Under the pieces are notes generated by a model, which saw nothing but the letters and a program-made list of their open reading frames with translations, was not told where the DNA came from and searched no databases. DNA of 64,000 bases from an uncultured Saprospiraceae bacterium (GTDB lineage: Bacteria; Bacteroidota; Bacteroidia; Chitinophagales; Saprospiraceae), in assembly GCA_937974625.1 (NCBI GenBank), contig CALJVJ010000019.1, positions 22,598 through 86,597 on the forward strand. The letters are read 5' to 3'. The first letter of the stretch is position 1, and each line of letters begins with the position of its first letter. This document shows, one piece after another, positions 39,401-46,941 of this stretch. The position numbers and the translations under genes are program-made.

Positions 39401-42400
39401 CATTTCTTTCTGTTACGAACCAGCCATTTTCCCTGATTCGGATGATGAACTTGTATTAATTTATAAATTATTCCAAGGAAATTACCACAATTGTTGCAAT
39501 GGAAATGAGACTATTCTCGATACACTCATGCTACCTCCTTGCGACACGATGATATGCACCCCCATCGTCATCTGCCCAGCAGACACCTGCATCAACCTTA
39601 TGGCAGGAGAAACGGGTGTTATCGTAGATTATGAATTACCTATTGACACCAATAATTGTGAAGTAGAAATTATCTGTGACCCTGCTCCAGGTACTGAATT
39701 CTTCTGTGGCACAACACCAGTTGTTTGTACCATTATAGACCTTCAAACAGGAAATAGAAGTTTCTGTGAGTTTAATGTGATTGTGAAATGTGATACGATG
39801 AATTGTGAAGTGGACTTAATTTGTCCTATGGATGAATTTGTCAATTGTTGTGAGGAGTATTCCTTTGCCGAACCTGTTCTGACCGATACTTGTGGCAATG
39901 CTCAAATTCTTTCTTGTACCAGAGATGATGGTTTACCAATCAGTGCCCCTTATGGTGTAGGCGCAACGTGTATTACCTGTATAGCTGGGAATGATTTTGG
40001 CTGGTTGGATACTTGTAAATATACCGTAACGGTCTTAGATACGATTCCACCGTTTATTGATTGTCCAAATGATACCCTGTTTAATTTATTGGATAATTGT
40101 AATTACACTTTGCCTGATGTCACAGGATGGGCTACTATTTTGGATGATTGTAATTTTACCGTTACTCAAAACCCGATTGCAGGGACTATTTTCCCTGACG
40201 GCATCCACCCTATTCAAATCATAGTGACTGACGATTGTGGCAATGTCAATGCTTGTAGTTTCAACTTAACTATTGTTTGTGATACCATGCCACCGATGAG
40301 CGTTTGTTGTAAAGATTCGCTTGCTTTATGCGAATTAGCAGATGTGGTGTTTAATAATTTCAGCTTAAGTTGTGATACCCTTTGTTTTGAACCTGTCCTA
40401 GATAATTGTGATTTGGATTGGTCGATAGATTGGGGAGATGGAAATTCTGGGACTTGGAATCCTAATCAACCTAATATTTGCCACGATTATGATATAATGA
40501 CTGCCGACAACTTTGTGGTTTGTTTAACAGTTGAGGAGCGCAATCCTGATGGGTCGATATGTCAACAAAAAATTATCTGTGATACTATTTTCATCGACCC
40601 TTGTCCGCCGCCTATCATGGAAACTTGCTGTAAAGATACTGCAGATTTCAACAAGCGAATAGCCAATTTGACAATAACGCCTATTTACAATAATTGTGAA
40701 ATTTTAGTCAATGTTACAGGTTTAGATACTTGTGATGTCATCTACTGGAACTGGGGCGATGGACAAACAGATGGGCCATTAGGTAATAATTCACCGATTA
40801 GTCATACTTATTTCCCTTCAGGTCCATACACCGTTTGTTATACAGTAGCGCAAATGAATAGTCTTGGAGATACTTGTTTCTCTAAAATGTTCTGTTTGCC
40901 AATACAAGTGGAGTGTGAAGACCCAAGTTGTGATAGTCTTCCGATTATCAAAACATTTAGCACCACGATTGTAACCGATTTATTTAATACACAAGATTCT
41001 TATGAAGACCAAGGATTGAGTGGGATTGATTTGTTAGATGGCAATATACGCTTAGCAGGTCATAGTTGGGCATATGGGCGAACGGCGAATGAGATGATTC
41101 CCGAATTGACCAATGATGGGACCTTAATCCAAAACCATATAAAAGACAATCAATTAGTTCGGAATCAGAACGAATATCCGCAAGATATTCATGCTTTCCG
41201 TAGAAAAGGAATTACTAGACGTAGTCAAGGATTAGCAGTTACTGGATATGTGCGAAACAGCAATAGTCGTTCTACTGATTTATTCTTACAAACACTTCGA
41301 CCCGATGGTAGCATTATTGCAACCGTTCATCATGGAGCCAGTAATGCGAACGAACGAGGGAATGCATTGATTGCGGACACCCAAAATAGATTTGTTGTCG
41401 CTGGCCAATTTAATGGTCAAGCACATGCGGTCAAGTTTAATTCAAGTCTATCTCAAGTATGGGGTAAAACAATTTCCTTTTCAGGAGAAACCGCTACCCT
41501 ACTTAATGTCACACAAATAAAAGGTTTAGCTTGTTTCAAGGGAACCGCTCCATTTTATGCCTTTGTTGGTTACAAATCGAATCGAAGAACTAGTGAAGGC
41601 CTAATCGTGATTTTAGATAAAAATGGAGACCTCGCTTATCCTGTCCAATCCTTTAGTTTAGGAGCAGGTAATGTAGAAGCCTATGCCGTAGCTCAAAATA
41701 ACCAAGGACAGTTGATTATAACCGGTAAACACACTACTCCATTCCCAAATAATCAAAAGCGCATATTTGTTGTAAATGTAGATTGTGTGAATGAACGTAA
41801 TCTCCAAATCAATTGGTCTAATTTATACGATATTCAAGGGAATATTGGAGAATTTGCCAAATCCATTTTGATTGACCGAGCAAATAATATCCTCATCAAT
41901 GGTCATGGTTATTTATCAGAAGGTAGAGTTGCCTTTACTGGCAAAAAAGGAATGGCTATAATGATGAGTATTCCTCCAAATGGTCAAGCGATTAATTGGG
42001 CACACAAGTATTTTGATACGGATTACGATGGTACAGAATTTAACCATTTGTCTCAAACTTCAGACGGTGGGTATTTATCCACGGGTTCTGCTTGGGTTAA
42101 CCAAAATAGAGGAGATGGTGGAGTTGACTTCGCTGCTTTTAGATTTAGAAGTCCTGTACATAATTATTATGCCGTTAAAACGGACCAAGAAGGTGTCGTT
42201 TCTGATTGTGATTGTTATGAACCGATTACGGTCATCCCACAGAATGTAACGAATATCATAACCAGTTTAACAAATCCTCCTAAGGATTATATCATTCCAC
42301 TTGCTACGGAATACACCGATTTCAGTGGGCCTGCTGACCAACAATTTTGTGAGCAATACTGCCCACCGGGACCTTGTGAATGTGGTGATTTCTTAGATAT

Positions 42401-45400
42401 GGGTTTCTATTCAGATATCGAAAGTCAAATAACGCCTGATTTTGGTCTAGAATGTGAAACAGGCTATGTTTTATCTTGTAATGACAATGGAAAAATTGCT
42501 GGTATCAAGGGCTATTTTGAGTGTAAAGGCAGCTGTGACCCTTCCAAACAGCCTACTTGGACTTTGACCAACACCTCAAAGGGACAGGTCGTAGAAAGGG
42601 GTTCCTTCACGCTCCCGAATATCAATATTGAATTTAGTCCAACTGCCTTTAATGTAAATGGGACTTACCTCTTTGAAATGAGTGCTTATTGTGGCGACCA
42701 ACTATGTACTTGTTCGATTTCTTTCTTAGTGGAGGACTGCGAAGAGTTCTGCTCGAAGAATAGATTATCTAATGGTGATTTTTCAGAAAATATACAAGCA
42801 GGAGCACTTCCCTCACCAGGTAATACAGAATTTTGGCAAGCTTCCATTAGGATACCTTCCTCAGGTATAACTACCCCTGATGCATTTATGGTGGTGGATG
42901 ACGGTTGTAGTACTAACGGTTGTGTAGAACTACTTAGTGAGCATGATTATTCATTAATTACCCAAACAATACCACTTAATGGTGGAGAATTTTATGAGCT
43001 TTCTTTCTGTGCTAAAAACATAGATGCTAATGTACTAAATAATCAAGTTGAAGTATTCACATTTATTACGCCTAATTTTGTTAACCTTGGGTTTAGTCCT
43101 AATCTAACCAATACTTGGCAAAATTATACAATAACCTTCCAACAACCTACTAATAGTAACGAATTAATGCTGTCGCCTACAGTAGTAAATGCCGCAGGAA
43201 GGGGAACCATTAGAATTGATGACATTTGTTTAAAACAAATACAACCTGATGATTGCGATTGTAACAATTTGGCAGCAAATATTAGAGCAGGTTTTGAGGT
43301 ACAAAATGAATGTAACCAAGTTACCCTAACACCTAATGCATTAACTACTTGCGACCAAGTAACTATTGATTGGGGGGATGATTCAGCTCCTACCACTTCA
43401 TTCGGCAATCAACCAATTAGTCATGCTTATGGCTACGATGGAGAGTTTAAGGTCGCTTTAAAAATTACTAGAACAGATGCCTCTAGAAATATCTGTGTGG
43501 ACAATTCCACTCTTCCAGTTATTATTCGTTGTTTCAGCAATGTGGAAAGCTACCAACCAGATAGAAAAATAACCACTTCAAGAAACAATAATACTATTAC
43601 TTGCGGGAGTGGATTCATTGAAAATGGTTTCTTTGAAAATGGCGCTTTCTCTGGTAATTTAAATTTATCGGGAAGCGTCGATGGCTGGCAAACTGCAACA
43701 GGTAATCCTGTGGTAGAAAGAATTAGCTTTATGAGTAGTGATTACCACATCCGCTTAAGCGCAACGGATGCGGAGCGAGATGCCATTACTCAAGAAGTCA
43801 CCTTTAGTCCTGCCAATAGTTATGCCTTCTCCGCCGTTATCGAATCTTGCGGACAAATGACGGGAGAAAATTCTGGAGTCTGTGAAAATACTACCATTGA
43901 GGTATTCGCTTCCAAAGACCCCTTAGATAATTTGGATTGTACAGATGATTGCGCATTAATCGGCACCTATACTATTGCAGAAACGAATGATACAATGGCC
44001 ATTGAATTAGCTGCTTGGACACCAGACCAAACGTATAATTTCCTAACCATTGCTGTAAAAGCATCAAATGAAGCAGCTCAATTGACGAGTGTGAGGATTG
44101 ATGATGTGTGTATGGAAGTCAATGAAGTGCTAAGTAATTGTTGCCAAGATTCTTTAAATTTTGCAAGCAATGTGGAAGCGGGATTTGAATTTTCTATTCT
44201 GGATTGTAGCATAGAAGCCAAAGGAAGACAATTAACTGATTGTCAACAAGTATTCTGGAAATTTGGAACAGATAGTCCACTTTCCAACCCTGTCGCTGGA
44301 AATGTGGCTATCCAAAATCAATTTTTAAGTGCTGGCAATTACGAAGTATGCATGTTAGTTACAGAAATTGGAGCAGATGGTAATAGCTGCTTTGAAGCAG
44401 TCTATTGCGAAACAATTCCAATTACAGCATGTGCGGAGGATACGGTCTGTTGTGTGAACACTCCAGAATTCGGAACCATTTTGGATAATGGTTTTACTTT
44501 GATAAATGAAAATCAATGTATGATATCTGTCGCTCCGAATATACTACCTGGCGATTGCTATCGAATCACTTGGAGTTGGGGGGATGATTCGCCTAGACAA
44601 ACAGTAACTGCTGTGGATAGCTTTGCACTAAGTCATGTTTATCCTGCTACTAATTCCACGGAATTGTATGAAGTATGTATGGTCTTAGAAATTTTTGAAA
44701 ATGGAGATACTTGTTTAGTAGATGAATATTGTGAGTTTGTTGAAATTGATTGCAGCAATATTCCTGTTGATAGTTGCACCTGTACTGGTTTTGACAATCT
44801 AAATTTCTCTAACCCTAATCGAAATTGGGCAGTTAATTGTGGCGATACTGGCATATTGCTTGATTGTGAGAATGAGACAAGTATGACGAACTTTACGGGC
44901 ACCTTTGCATGTAGCGATGCTTGTGAGGATAAAGTATTATTCTGGGAGGCTTTCGGGGCTTCAGGAGATTACTTTAATGGATTTATCCAAATAGATGCCC
45001 AAAATGAATTCAATACAAGCTTTAGTGAAATGGGGATTGTAAATCCTGAATCTTATACATTAATCCTTAATGGTAACTGTGATGGTAATTCCTGTGAAAG
45101 TTGTCAACTGCAGTTTGCTATCCCAATATGTAGTGATACTTGTTGTATAGAAACATCTGTTTTTGAAGCTCAAGTAACACAAGGCTTTTCCACTGAAAAA
45201 ACTTGCGAATCTTTATCTGTTCAACCTAAGGACTTGGATGAATGTGATATTATCAATTGGATATGGGGAGATGGCACTACTTCACAATCTACGGGTAAGA
45301 GTGAAGTAATACATAATTACAATATTGAAACAGTAACAAAATTAGCCGTTGAAGTTTGTATGCAAGTCTCTCGTTTAGATGACGAAGGAAATTCATGCTT

Positions 45401-45983
45401 ACAATCTACACATTGTCAAATGATAACCATTGACAATTGTTGTAGCTGTGAAGATTTCAGTTTTGATTTTGACCTATCTGAAGATTGTAATCAAATTTTG
45501 GTTACGCCTACCGGGGTTTACGATGATTGTGATGAAATCAGGTGGAAATGGGGAGATGGAACAGAAATAGTTGCTTCGGCAGGTACTTCCACAGCTACGC
45601 ATAATTACACTTCGGAAGGTCCATATATTATTCAAATGACTGTTTTCCGTAGTGCAGAAGGACAAAACTGTGGTAGAACCAAGTCAAGAAATATTTCTAT
45701 AAATTGTATTTCCACTGGTTTAGAAGATTTATTGACCAATAAACAAATTAGGATATATCCAAATCCTGTTCAGCACTTATTACAAATAGATTTAAACCAA
45801 CCGTTAAAAATTGGTTCTGAAATTAGAATACTCAATTTAATGGGACAACTTACGCATACCCAATTGATAGGAACGCCAAGTTTAAAACATACGCTTTCTT
45901 TAAGTAATTACATACCGGGGGTTTATCTAATCGAAATCCAGGAAGACGATTTTATTTTTAGAGAAAAAATTGTAAAACAATAA
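27456..45983 (+). CDS. Giant (6175-residue) cysteine-rich T9SS cargo with dockerin-like, cohesin-like, PKD, HYR, CUB-like and propeller modules
   Basis: One uninterrupted frame. Residues 1-36 are a long signal peptide (LILLLFSISFNVNAQ). A carboxypeptidase-regulatory-like fold covers about 38-90 and a dockerin-like region about 95-225 (INVLDLVHTRRLILN, ISTSDLNAINSQILGV, WKFVDASFVFP). Three cohesin-like domains lie at 232-365, 368-506 and 668-806, and classical PKD domains (NFGDG) near 508-590 and 973-1055. About ten copies of a CC-type PKD module run from 1460 to 6084, the first carrying an inserted CUB-like domain (about 1510-1658). Many HYR-type modules (CPxD...C...VTCxxxD) lie between. Propeller-like regions cover about 2142-2615, 3052-3520 and 4492-4970. 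Two jelly-roll, CBM-like domains ending RIDDIC or RIDDVC lie near 5095-5262 and 5382-5560. The T9SS sorting domain is 6092-6175 (IYPNP...GVYLIEI). Role unknown, probably surface adhesion or scaffolding. Confidence 0.92.
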   Translation: MNTISTKLKNEIFQLFFSKPHYLILLLFSISFNVNAQVISGTILTENGSPMEGVTVKMEGDQTMNILTDASGTYSFPAVNVGSNVVIIPDFSPSNCQDTCINVLDLVHTRRLILNIDTSFPSPFGGVNADATGNRVGNIDTANPLNGISTSDLNAINSQILGVNQLSDCWKFVDASFVFPNTNDVNVSEIVFNNIQNNEVANFIGLRTGDVNACANNTEADFLGLQLENIPTNSCNALATSFSMPLTVTNFNVISGLQFSLIWDPTILQFQGISSFSSTLGISAANLNSNNSNTGELNFSWYDSNASGISLNDGDALFSLQFSVIDDQSATIAFSDVNTHQLVVSDQLTTSNPITTNGGIIVDTIECDTVSLFLADATANCGEQICVDVTTTDFQDVFSFQFSLNWDPNILEFTSVGQFGVSGLGASSFLQNTPGELGVAWADPSALGVTIPDGSSLFQICFSAKDVNNATGDVIFSNSPTFTEFVNNENILINNLNNGQITVNCPSCMSAFSYNLEDCNSVQFTNQSLGNNLTYAWNFGDGNSSTDEHPLHNYTNNGTYTAQLITSDNLGCKDTTETDIVINVNNQLNLVCNDNVAVTINSGQKLAITSQLILESFPSPDCAVDTIIFSPDTLDCTNVGANNVTATLTDINGAASSCTTVVTVTGSCDSVSFAVSDIIGNCGEQVCVNVTTANFQDILSFQFSLNWDASIVQLTSFGQFGITDLTTGNFQQTTPGEIGVSWFHNSTIGVSVPDGTSLFQLCFEAHEVNNATSNLVFSNSPSPIEMVNNNGEVAHKLTDGQIAIDCPFTFTCPPDVTINQSILPAVTGEPTFDNPALIDTFFYTDVLSEVCEPVIYERTWTMTDVNGNTSTCVQILSRATVDINDIILPPDITVDYCSGDAQAIGLEHTGTPTIYDAQLSTNEYVLGFILAFDDNMTSPTQITKSFKVVYWCDPNPAPVDIGQQIITKDTTNCSCIAAFNYDIEDVCGTVQFMNQSTQANSNPLTHSWNFGDGTTSTDEHPQHIYTTDGTYIVQLITRDNLGCADTTDTQITITIDNQGPQVICNDNLTVSINADEVLAITHQLILESFPTDVCGIDTITFNPDSLDCTNAGNNDIIATVTDNNGNVSSCTAIVTLQVGPDANAQFFPPTPLFVYESGYDISQNVSPLGGTFSGAGINGVIFEPASAGVGIHAITYTYNNNKNCPISITADIEVLSSNLTLCDSTHISDSNARGHRDSCCHTIILGNQLANRFTSVKISTLNSTTFWPPAVTPTFLGGTLVEKSSTPNSIELIAPTQNTGICTSGNLDYLPVFGNRDIFDLCLKNATHSTNPILIEWLDCDNVICQDTINLTCPECPVINDTLVCRDDSLKYQFQIVNNFYHNIDTIKLHYIEPAGATISPNPLVLANPILSGTTSPMLEVHLDNVGNASNIKMLLEFNEIDCCFCIPDTIDLAIPVCNNYCTDSLMFCQKVDQGWMINTNDLTVDITAPQFDTCHWIVASPDWGDNANSSNCTDNVFFEIGIDGISQKDSLKCCSAGNNRFEDDNTTDGILYLDTAPRNDIYTICPTNDRYNLTATLTSFDIAQGDVLMVFDGMDVNAPFLASGSGVGVSNFNNGFVFSNPSLAVNPSGCLTFQFQTNGDNMKGSGWEMSLICEERAQPLNQTWTHTYDNPGTYIICAEVFEGNPNTLDVCWSKQMCDTITVGGCQPYFICPDDLLVADCPLTFDPNTLPAPTLVDTCVNSMPTMISSIETLITNDCSVKHIITWELLDNGILVDLCRYLVEVKDTIKPSIICPNNINLSVDLNCQVALPDLTSQATITDNCSPIDSLIITQNPPAGTMLMPNIHNVSIIVEDECGNIDSCILQVNVEDNIAPTAICRDPINLSLSSSGFIVITAANVNNGSFDNCGIDTMYLDKYTFNCSDIGTSPTVTLTVVDIYGNSNSCISQVNIEIKIPNTFQCPSDTCLTAPMGVDSLQVNFTAPTFRGVCSNRFISCDYQSGDFFPCDTTVVTCMAVDTMLNDTVFCSFNVIVKKEEKTCCQDSLLFCQKFDAGFMTSIDSCGVTILPTALDSCHSITYTFGDQSTPTSIVDGSTSVGHAYAAPGNYTICATVEELDDNGVACWTKDTCWTVCVDCDTCTTPELYNVAACYAGNTINFSGYDQQMDIEYHPSGQYYYTTGSIIGNSYCGAPVTAYGGMDLVISKIDNTTDNVIQAFTFDGTGDDIGRVIKYLNGHIYVAGAFTSDTLRIPSPGDNELSAKTLQSTGAVHTTFLAKYDANFKLIWAFSLNGIRTTIEDIAIGNTNEVAITGLFQGANVDFNPLNTAAPFTISSGSNHSGYVAKYTPNGNLLWANSYTVTTVPTPISVSSAGYGVGIDQQNNTYVTGEFTGNLTISTNNNNNPISTTYSDTVARAFLIQIDNIGNTTWHTDIKSTPGNATSGWDIAFDNNDMYVAGWSGFITKYDISPSFQPVPSIPVQKWYYDVGYDIYEIAITNQQLQTFGTQKRRPRGPANPDRGIIGYNFDFKNDAVPIPSRGGWDMVLAYYDLEGNFLKGINVGGGLFEIGHGIAAHNGETVIIGHFDSSNLEYDPKNSNNIFTLSATPPTTNRGIFIGKYACKCPIEIECPQDISIDVPIGTDSIQVSFDPPTMSGFCDRIITCDYQSGDFFPCDTTVVTCMAIDTLVNDTAFCYFNVIVNKVDTCAIRCPSDIVITAAPNSSGLVVPFDPPTLSSGCDPSYTVSCSHNSGDVFPCGTTTVTCTVSDGNGNAVETCTFTVTINCSCQPIILCPADAIVDCCNDFNFVPPTLRNPSCGNGKILICKRDDGLSLTAPYPSGVTAITCIADSDLGWIDSCTYFVTVLDTIPPMLNCPIDTVVTVMDSCQYILPDFRPIVNVSDSCDPTSGIIVIQQPSPGVILTPGFHPITIIASDSCGNEDSCVIDLTINCIQDNLCCQDSLSLDSMIYAVFDSAIINCDTLCLKPIPDTCNLHWMVDWGDGNNTPWDGVTDSICQVYNYQTPTNVPVCITVFELNDDGETCRTQTICDTFLIESCGPPIDTFCGKAVVTCFPSFNNNNPTQGINLNSPVLGIVDIRDRSGQPSGQYWSGASGTNIYHANIWNYQNLGLIFGLALDNQNNIYTSSTTTYGCAFSTGESPFGPSGLSRIYQIDPSDNISVFINEGPFVPAGTGKNIPSSGAGFGNICYDSDNDQLFVTNMADGMIYRIKNGLVVDRFDPFTTSNAPSSDNPDFVDVGERTWGIAYYNDKIYFSRWQEDRSRRDPTLFNEIWSVTLNNLGGFNSTSISTQNTYIDNNLTDNLVSRLELSLPDHIDYYDNRFGTNFYSGYSNPVSDIAFTSEGVMLLAERSMYGDCGNVSRNPVNDPNVPNVSFAYYYAHQARVLEYEQIGNNWALTPEHGLGVPPPFTDYLTELKYILGNTVSNAPGGANSSGGVDYGYGSFTPDGMNNQLVCDEMAWLAGDWLQCPTATRVYGMLGVNANTGGNSCTGYGIDYDGFTTSSQVKVQQGDVEIFKCFDCPKDETDCDSLMVMVNPISMPDDSTCCYTIDLKNNVSTDVTKVCFDLFDNPDWILNTSTINIPGFTWSVATGNQICLENSAGIPLGMNVGVMDFCLAALAETARDTQCLAVSWFKGREQIACTDTLKTFCQKAPPGDPCFVISNVSIDCTDGDDNSYCMNFDVTNMTGFDASGIILNSLPSGYLFDDCGCGGSPFGLGDYAFDFGISTPLLPNQTRSLCIKITSIQPVLSPIDVCFFGALQSFTECCKSPDDICVTLNPCCSPCESMQVNVDELDGECCYAIDVDYSCDYTAFNKISFDITSSAIFGSHTITDANWTTCTTPNPQSVCIEPITPGGIPAGLYDDLFEFCLSNTQLNTTETMKVTYWMLDQNGQDSMACDTLLEFVCDTISQPCVFITDEEIICLPDSSKYRINLTVQNISNNGLVADGILIQPFSTEISPNPINFASPLPNDGSTETISFCYEPAIFPDSDDELVLIYKLFQGNYHNCCNGNETILDTLMLPPCDTMICTPIVICPADTCINLMAGETGVIVDYELPIDTNNCEVEIICDPAPGTEFFCGTTPVVCTIIDLQTGNRSFCEFNVIVKCDTMNCEVDLICPMDEFVNCCEEYSFAEPVLTDTCGNAQILSCTRDDGLPISAPYGVGATCITCIAGNDFGWLDTCKYTVTVLDTIPPFIDCPNDTLFNLLDNCNYTLPDVTGWATILDDCNFTVTQNPIAGTIFPDGIHPIQIIVTDDCGNVNACSFNLTIVCDTMPPMSVCCKDSLALCELADVVFNNFSLSCDTLCFEPVLDNCDLDWSIDWGDGNSGTWNPNQPNICHDYDIMTADNFVVCLTVEERNPDGSICQQKIICDTIFIDPCPPPIMETCCKDTADFNKRIANLTITPIYNNCEILVNVTGLDTCDVIYWNWGDGQTDGPLGNNSPISHTYFPSGPYTVCYTVAQMNSLGDTCFSKMFCLPIQVECEDPSCDSLPIIKTFSTTIVTDLFNTQDSYEDQGLSGIDLLDGNIRLAGHSWAYGRTANEMIPELTNDGTLIQNHIKDNQLVRNQNEYPQDIHAFRRKGITRRSQGLAVTGYVRNSNSRSTDLFLQTLRPDGSIIATVHHGASNANERGNALIADTQNRFVVAGQFNGQAHAVKFNSSLSQVWGKTISFSGETATLLNVTQIKGLACFKGTAPFYAFVGYKSNRRTSEGLIVILDKNGDLAYPVQSFSLGAGNVEAYAVAQNNQGQLIITGKHTTPFPNNQKRIFVVNVDCVNERNLQINWSNLYDIQGNIGEFAKSILIDRANNILINGHGYLSEGRVAFTGKKGMAIMMSIPPNGQAINWAHKYFDTDYDGTEFNHLSQTSDGGYLSTGSAWVNQNRGDGGVDFAAFRFRSPVHNYYAVKTDQEGVVSDCDCYEPITVIPQNVTNIITSLTNPPKDYIIPLATEYTDFSGPADQQFCEQYCPPGPCECGDFLDMGFYSDIESQITPDFGLECETGYVLSCNDNGKIAGIKGYFECKGSCDPSKQPTWTLTNTSKGQVVERGSFTLPNINIEFSPTAFNVNGTYLFEMSAYCGDQLCTCSISFLVEDCEEFCSKNRLSNGDFSENIQAGALPSPGNTEFWQASIRIPSSGITTPDAFMVVDDGCSTNGCVELLSEHDYSLITQTIPLNGGEFYELSFCAKNIDANVLNNQVEVFTFITPNFVNLGFSPNLTNTWQNYTITFQQPTNSNELMLSPTVVNAAGRGTIRIDDICLKQIQPDDCDCNNLAANIRAGFEVQNECNQVTLTPNALTTCDQVTIDWGDDSAPTTSFGNQPISHAYGYDGEFKVALKITRTDASRNICVDNSTLPVIIRCFSNVESYQPDRKITTSRNNNTITCGSGFIENGFFENGAFSGNLNLSGSVDGWQTATGNPVVERISFMSSDYHIRLSATDAERDAITQEVTFSPANSYAFSAVIESCGQMTGENSGVCENTTIEVFASKDPLDNLDCTDDCALIGTYTIAETNDTMAIELAAWTPDQTYNFLTIAVKASNEAAQLTSVRIDDVCMEVNEVLSNCCQDSLNFASNVEAGFEFSILDCSIEAKGRQLTDCQQVFWKFGTDSPLSNPVAGNVAIQNQFLSAGNYEVCMLVTEIGADGNSCFEAVYCETIPITACAEDTVCCVNTPEFGTILDNGFTLINENQCMISVAPNILPGDCYRITWSWGDDSPRQTVTAVDSFALSHVYPATNSTELYEVCMVLEIFENGDTCLVDEYCEFVEIDCSNIPVDSCTCTGFDNLNFSNPNRNWAVNCGDTGILLDCENETSMTNFTGTFACSDACEDKVLFWEAFGASGDYFNGFIQIDAQNEFNTSFSEMGIVNPESYTLILNGNCDGNSCESCQLQFAIPICSDTCCIETSVFEAQVTQGFSTEKTCESLSVQPKDLDECDIINWIWGDGTTSQSTGKSEVIHNYNIETVTKLAVEVCMQVSRLDDEGNSCLQSTHCQMITIDNCCSCEDFSFDFDLSEDCNQILVTPTGVYDDCDEIRWKWGDGTEIVASAGTSTATHNYTSEGPYIIQMTVFRSAEGQNCGRTKSRNISINCISTGLEDLLTNKQIRIYPNPVQHLLQIDLNQPLKIGSEIRILNLMGQLTHTQLIGTPSLKHTLSLSNYIPGVYLIEIQEDDFIFREKIVKQ

Positions 45984-46043
45984 GGTAGGTATGTAAAAGA
46001 TTTACTCAATTGTAACCCAATTAAATTAATAGAGAGTTGGACT

Positions 46044-46078
46044 AAAAGTACCATGATTTTTAAAATCATGGTGCTTTT
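46044..46078 (+). terminator. Intrinsic terminator of the giant gene
   Basis: AAAAGTACCATGATTTT (46044-46060) pairs with AAAATCATGGTGCTTTT (46062-46078) over 17 positions with one G-T pair. It ends in Ts and lies 60 bases after the stop. The flanking A and T runs make it usable in both directions. Confidence 0.85.
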
Positions 46079-46081
46079 AAA

Positions 46082-46191
46082 TAAAGATTATTAGGAAAAA
46101 TGTTGCATATGGAGCGCCGTTTTAGTTTTTCCTAGATTATATGAAAAATTGCTGCTTCGCGCATATACGAATAAAATCCTAATAATCTTTA
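46082..46191. repeat. 110-bp inverted-repeat element with competing hairpins
   Basis: TAAAGATTATTAGGA (46082-46096) and TCCTAATAATCTTTA (46177-46191) are perfect 15-bp inverted repeats. A competing hairpin, AGGAAAAA (46093-46100) with TTTTTCCT (46126-46133), uses part of the left arm. The interior carries GCTTCGCGCATATACG. It is non-coding. It resembles a REP-like or MITE-like element. Confidence 0.7.
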
Positions 46192-46500
46192 ATGTAAAGT
46201 AGGGAATTTTTAGACCCTTTTCAAATATATGTTTTATTGGAAATCTTAAATTAGGAACTATCTATTTATGATTATGCGTATACAGGAATTCAAAGATGAG
46301 AAAGAAAAAATGGCGTAAACTGTGCATTTTAAGACAAGTACAGCAATTGCTTGACGACTTATTTATTTCAATGGATTGTTCGATTTTTCAGATGAATACC
46401 TAGTCAATTTACTCAACTCCTAGAACTACAACTTGAATCTAGAAAAATAACAGCCCAATTCTATAACTAAAACAGTTTATCCCCTTTTACCATTTAAAAA
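46192..46500. other. Gene-free stretch
   Basis: There is no convincing gene, repeat or promoter here. A 35-codon frame starting near 46272 was judged to be noise. Confidence 0.45.
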
Positions 46501-46941
46501 TCATTTCTTAGGTTTATCCCGCATCTTAGGACTATTCCATTCTTCTTTTTGAGCAAAATCCACTATCCCTTTCATCGCTCTAGATATACTCATAAATACA
46601 AGATAACTAATCGTAATTACTATAAAAATCCATTTGAAAGAACCGGCATCGTTGATACCTAATCCAGAAATAAGGTAGGCCAATGCGCCTAAAACAGCTA
46701 CACATAATACAAAACCTATCACCGCTTGTGTCCAATACCTCTCTGCGTTTTGAGCACTCAAACCAAAAACTACATTAAAAATGGAATAAAATAAGAGGAA
46801 AGTAGAAGCAAAAACCCAAGGCCGCTCGGGACGTAACTCCAAACTATTTTCAAACATTAAACAGGTCAGCATAAAAAATAAACCTAGACCTATGGAAATA
46901 ACTGCCTGTACGGGTGGGGTTGCTTTTTCGAAAATATCCAT
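46501..46941 (-). CDS. Small four-helix membrane protein, unknown function
   Basis: This 146-residue protein has four predicted membrane helices at about residues 13-31, 43-61, 70-92 and 101-120. A short N-terminal cytoplasmic segment (MDIFEKATPP) and a charged C-terminal tail rich in Lys (EEWNSPKMRDKPKK) flank them. No conserved catalytic or metal-binding motif is seen and I do not recognise the family. It lies about 97 bases downstream of rimO on the same strand and could be the last gene of that unit. The helix pattern supports a real integral membrane protein. Confidence 0.7.
   Translation of the reverse strand: MDIFEKATPPVQAVISIGLGLFFMLTCLMFENSLELRPERPWVFASTFLLFYSIFNVVFGLSAQNAERYWTQAVIGFVLCVAVLGALAYLISGLGINDAGSFKWIFIVITISYLVFMSISRAMKGIVDFAQKEEWNSPKMRDKPKK

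Noticed and set aside
35638-42249. Alternative open frames of 60-130 codons inside the giant gene
   Set aside because: All overlap the 6175-codon frame in other phases and show low-complexity, non-protein-like composition.
46272-46379. 35-codon frame with a basic start (MRKKKWRKLCIL)
   Set aside because: It is short and has no promoter, homologue known to me or neighbour support. It could be a remnant but cannot be defended.
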